The notes under the pieces are model-generated. The model saw only the letters and a program-made list of their open reading frames with translations. It ran no database searches and had not been told where the DNA came from. From an uncultured Clostridium sp. (GTDB taxonomy: Bacteria; Cyanobacteriota; Vampirovibrionia; Gastranaerophilales; Gastranaerophilaceae), in NCBI GenBank assembly GCA_958449715.1, contig CAUDIU010000082.1, forward strand, positions 1-7,291: DNA of 7,291 nt, written 5' to 3'. How positions within the stretch are numbered: position 1 is the stretch's first letter; the number at the start of each line of letters is the position of its first letter. Made by a program: the position numbers and the translations under genes. Shown here piece by piece: positions 5,296-7,291 of this stretch.

Positions 5296-6945
5296 TTAAT
5301 CAACTACCTGTATTCGGCCATCGTCTTTAATTTCGATTGGTGTATTCAATTTTTTAATATAATCACAGGTAAGCTTATCTTTGTCAAAATCAAATTTTTC
5401 ATCAATTTCACCTGTTTTAATCTTGTTTGGAATTAAATTATCACCACCTGATGCAAAGAAATCATCTGTAGCAACAGTATAAATTTTATTTGGATCTGGA
5501 TTGTTTACATCAATTGGAATTTCTTTTCCGGACTTATCAATAAATGTAGCTGATTTAACAACACCACCTCTTGTAACTGTATATTTTAATCCTGAAGGAA
5601 TTACAATACTTGGTTTATTTCCAGGATTAATGAAAGATTTTGCACCATTTTTTAATGCATCAACAACTTCTTTCTCTGTTAATTTCATCTTAACCATATT
5701 ATTTTTTAATGGTACAACTTCAAATACTTGTCTTGAATCTAGAGGTCCAACTTCAAAAAATCCTCTAATATTACCAACATTTATTAAAGCTAAATCTGTA
5801 TCAAACTCCTGTCTTACGGCATCCATTATAAAAAATGCATTTGGATTTGGATCTATAAGTCTGTTTTTAGTTGGACCTGATGCTGTTTTTATTTCTCCTA
5901 AATACTCAGGTTTTCCTAAAATATGATCAAATACACCTTTTATAACTCTATTTCTTTTAAAATTACTTGAAGGTGTTACATTATTTTGAGCCTTTACAAT
6001 AATACCTTTTTCATCATCCCAAGTAATTTTTAAATCTCCAAAATATTCACCATCTTTTCCGGCCTGAGTTATAATAACTGGCTCATTAGATTTTGAATAA
6101 AGCAGGTTTTTACCTTCTTTTATACCTTCTAACAAATCATGTGTATGACCACCAATAATAATATCAATACCTGAAGTTTCTTTTGCTAATCGCTGATCTT
6201 TTGATAAACCGCAATGAGATAACAAAATAACTTTATTTATACCTTGTTTTTTATATTCATCAATTTTTGATTGAATATCTTTTAATGTTTTTTCAAAATC
6301 ATCAACACCAATTTGTTTTCTAGATTCATTATCTCTAATTCTTTCATGTAAATCTGGAGGAGCCAAACCGATTATTGCATACTTATGACCATTTTTTTCA
6401 ATAACAAATGATTTCTCTATAACTCCATCTAATGGATTTCCCTTAGGGATTTGTAAATTCATACCTAAACTTCTAAATTTTGCTCCTTCTTTGCTTTTTG
6501 CTATATCAGAAGGATTTGCATCATATTCATGGTTCCCATCAGAAATTGCTTCTACACCAAGTCCGTTCATATATTTATTTGCCGCTTCTACAAGATGCAA
6601 ATCAGCACCGGCAGAAATATCACCTGCTGCTAAAACTAACTTATCAGCACTTGATGATTTAGATTGAGAATCATAAAACTCTTTTGCACTATAAATTCTT
6701 GCCATATTTCCTATACGGACATGATTATCATTTATATAAAAAATATCAGTTTGAGTATATTTAGGTTTTGAAAACTTTGAAACAGATGTTTGAGTAGACG
6801 TATTTGCTTCTGATTTAGGAGCAGATTTTTCAAAAGTATCTTGCGTTATTTGAGGTGCAAGTTGAGGTTGCTGATTTTGTACCTGATTTACACTACCTGT
6901 AGCTTTAAATGAAACTTTTGGTAATCCGTTTATCATTAAATTCAT
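5296..6945 (-). CDS. 5'-nucleotidase / UDP-sugar hydrolase family metallophosphoesterase (UshA-like), no signal peptide
   Basis: This is a two-domain enzyme that removes phosphate from nucleotides or hydrolyses UDP-sugars, using two metal ions. The metallophosphatase domain keeps every ligand: Asp73 and His75 (INDNH), Asp109 (AAGDISAG), Asn138-His139 (DGNHEYD), His244 (LSHCGL), His267 and His269 (GGHTH). The C-terminal nucleotidase domain shows NVGNIRGFF, the VVPLKNNMVKM segment and the substrate-loop motif ASGGDN. Its 549 residues are typical. Residues 1-65 are unusual: a short VSFKA motif at 11-15 followed by a Gln/Ser/Thr/Pro-rich, probably disordered stretch, with no hydrophobic signal sequence, whereas UshA relatives are normally secreted. 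The ATG at 6945 has AAGGTGA (6958-6952) upstream. The exact substrate is unknown. A role upstream of DeoC in nucleotide scavenging is conceivable but rests only on proximity. Confidence 0.9.
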   Translation of the reverse strand: MNLMINGLPKVSFKATGSVNQVQNQQPQLAPQITQDTFEKSAPKSEANTSTQTSVSKFSKPKYTQTDIFYINDNHVRIGNMARIYSAKEFYDSQSKSSSADKLVLAAGDISAGADLHLVEAANKYMNGLGVEAISDGNHEYDANPSDIAKSKEGAKFRSLGMNLQIPKGNPLDGVIEKSFVIEKNGHKYAIIGLAPPDLHERIRDNESRKQIGVDDFEKTLKDIQSKIDEYKKQGINKVILLSHCGLSKDQRLAKETSGIDIIIGGHTHDLLEGIKEGKNLLYSKSNEPVIITQAGKDGEYFGDLKITWDDEKGIIVKAQNNVTPSSNFKRNRVIKGVFDHILGKPEYLGEIKTASGPTKNRLIDPNPNAFFIMDAVRQEFDTDLALINVGNIRGFFEVGPLDSRQVFEVVPLKNNMVKMKLTEKEVVDALKNGAKSFINPGNKPSIVIPSGLKYTVTRGGVVKSATFIDKSGKEIPIDVNNPDPNKIYTVATDDFFASGGDNLIPNKIKTGEIDEKFDFDKDKLTCDYIKKLNTPIEIKDDGRIQVVD

Positions 6946-6951
6946 ATTTTT

Positions 6952-6958
6952 TCACCTT
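6952..6958 (-). promoter_or_regulatory. Shine-Dalgarno (AAGGTGA) for the nucleotidase gene
   Basis: On the minus strand AAGGTGA lies six bases before the ATG at 6945 and fixes that start over the internal ATG three codons later. The remaining leader up to 7027 is almost pure A/T with an eight-base A run. It contains no promoter I would defend; TATAAA occurs but without a matching -35 or TG extension. Confidence 0.65.
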
Positions 6959-7027
6959 TTTTTATTTTAATTTATAAACTATTCTCAATATTTTTTTTGC
7001 TAAAAAATGACTTAATGTAAATAAACA

Positions 7028-7291
7028 TTAAGCCGCTTGTTTCAACTGAGATTGTTTTTTCAATTCCTTATATGTCTTTAAACCTTCTACCCAGTTTTCA
7101 ACAAGATTTACATCGTCTGCAACGACTGCTTGAGGCAATGCAGCATGGTGAATTTTCGGAAGCAAATAATCTTCAGAATATTCTACCGGTTTTGAAATAT
7201 TATCATCAGTATCATTACAAATAAAAATCATTTTTCCGTTTTTATCTGTCTTAGTACCAATAATAGTTATTTCATCACCATTTATAATAGT
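7028..7291 (-). CDS. Unrecognised protein, C-terminal part, runs off the right edge
   Basis: The frame is open from the right edge to TAA at 7030-7028, giving 87 visible residues. An internal Met (7231) is probably not the start, because the frame continues upstream with protein-like sequence (INGDEITIIGTKTDKNGK) and no Shine-Dalgarno precedes that ATG. The visible part begins with what looks like beta-strand-rich sequence (ITIIGTKTDKNGKMIFICND), continues into an acidic stretch with Tyr and Pro (VEYSEDYLLPK), and ends in a charged, Lys/Gln-rich helix (LKTYKELKKQSQLKQAA). No transmembrane segment or known motif is visible. It is on the same strand as the nucleotidase and 82 bases upstream of it, so the two might be co-transcribed. 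I do not recognise the family. Confidence 0.7.
   Translation of the reverse strand, partial: TIINGDEITIIGTKTDKNGKMIFICNDTDDNISKPVEYSEDYLLPKIHHAALPQAVVADDVNLVENWVEGLKTYKELKKQSQLKQAA

Noticed and set aside
6946..7027. Promoter for the nucleotidase in the A/T-rich leader
   Set aside because: TATAAA and TTGAGA occur but with wrong spacing, and the A/T richness makes such matches meaningless here.
7028..7231. Treating the Met at 7231 as the start of a 67-residue protein
   Set aside because: The same frame is open to the window edge with protein-like sequence, and no ribosome binding site precedes 7229-7231.

Overview
The window is AT-rich bacterial DNA in the standard genetic code. All complete genes end in TAA or TAG, and TGG is used for tryptophan. 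The gene content is a class III pilin with a FTLAEVLITLGIIGVVAA segment, a flagellar export gene (flhB) beside a FliA-like sigma factor, a SulP transporter, metF and deoC. Together with a nucleotidase that starts with a short 'VSFKA' N-terminal motif instead of a signal peptide, this fits a gut Gastranaerophilales (Vampirovibrionia/'Melainabacteria') genome. That placement is inference from style and gene content, because no 16S or marker gene is present.

Layout. On the minus strand at the left edge, 1-278 holds the N-terminal part of a type IV pilin-like protein whose frame is broken by a run of ten G (182-191 on the + strand as C). Upstream of it on the same strand is a SulP-family anion transporter (320-1948). 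A 38-bp divergent promoter region (1949-1986) separates this from the plus-strand metF-deoC pair (1987-3478). flhB (3523-4599) and a FliA-like sigma factor (4627-5289) follow, each with its own promoter-like sequence. A minus-strand 5'-nucleotidase/UDP-sugar hydrolase family gene (5296-6945) meets the sigma gene tail to tail with six bases between them. The window ends with the C-terminal part of an unrecognised minus-strand gene (7028-7291). No gap between genes exceeds about 80 bases, and I see no tRNA, rRNA, CRISPR or insertion sequence.

How the parts relate. MetF makes 5-methyltetrahydrofolate, and DeoC breaks 2-deoxyribose-5-phosphate into acetaldehyde and glyceraldehyde-3-phosphate. The nucleotidase could feed the same nucleoside-salvage route, though it is not in the same operon. 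FlhB and the sigma factor belong to flagellar assembly and its gene control, but no other flagellar gene is visible here.

The most notable signals are: (1) the homopolymeric G tract that puts a pilin in or out of frame, a candidate phase-variation switch; (2) back-to-back promoters in 38 bp whose TATAAT boxes lie exactly six bases before each start codon, implying leaderless mRNAs for both metF and the transporter; (3) recurring extended -10 elements (TGnTATAAT-like) before most genes; (4) palindromes over the flhB and sigma-factor start regions; and (5) a sigma factor in which region 3 is replaced by an acidic linker.
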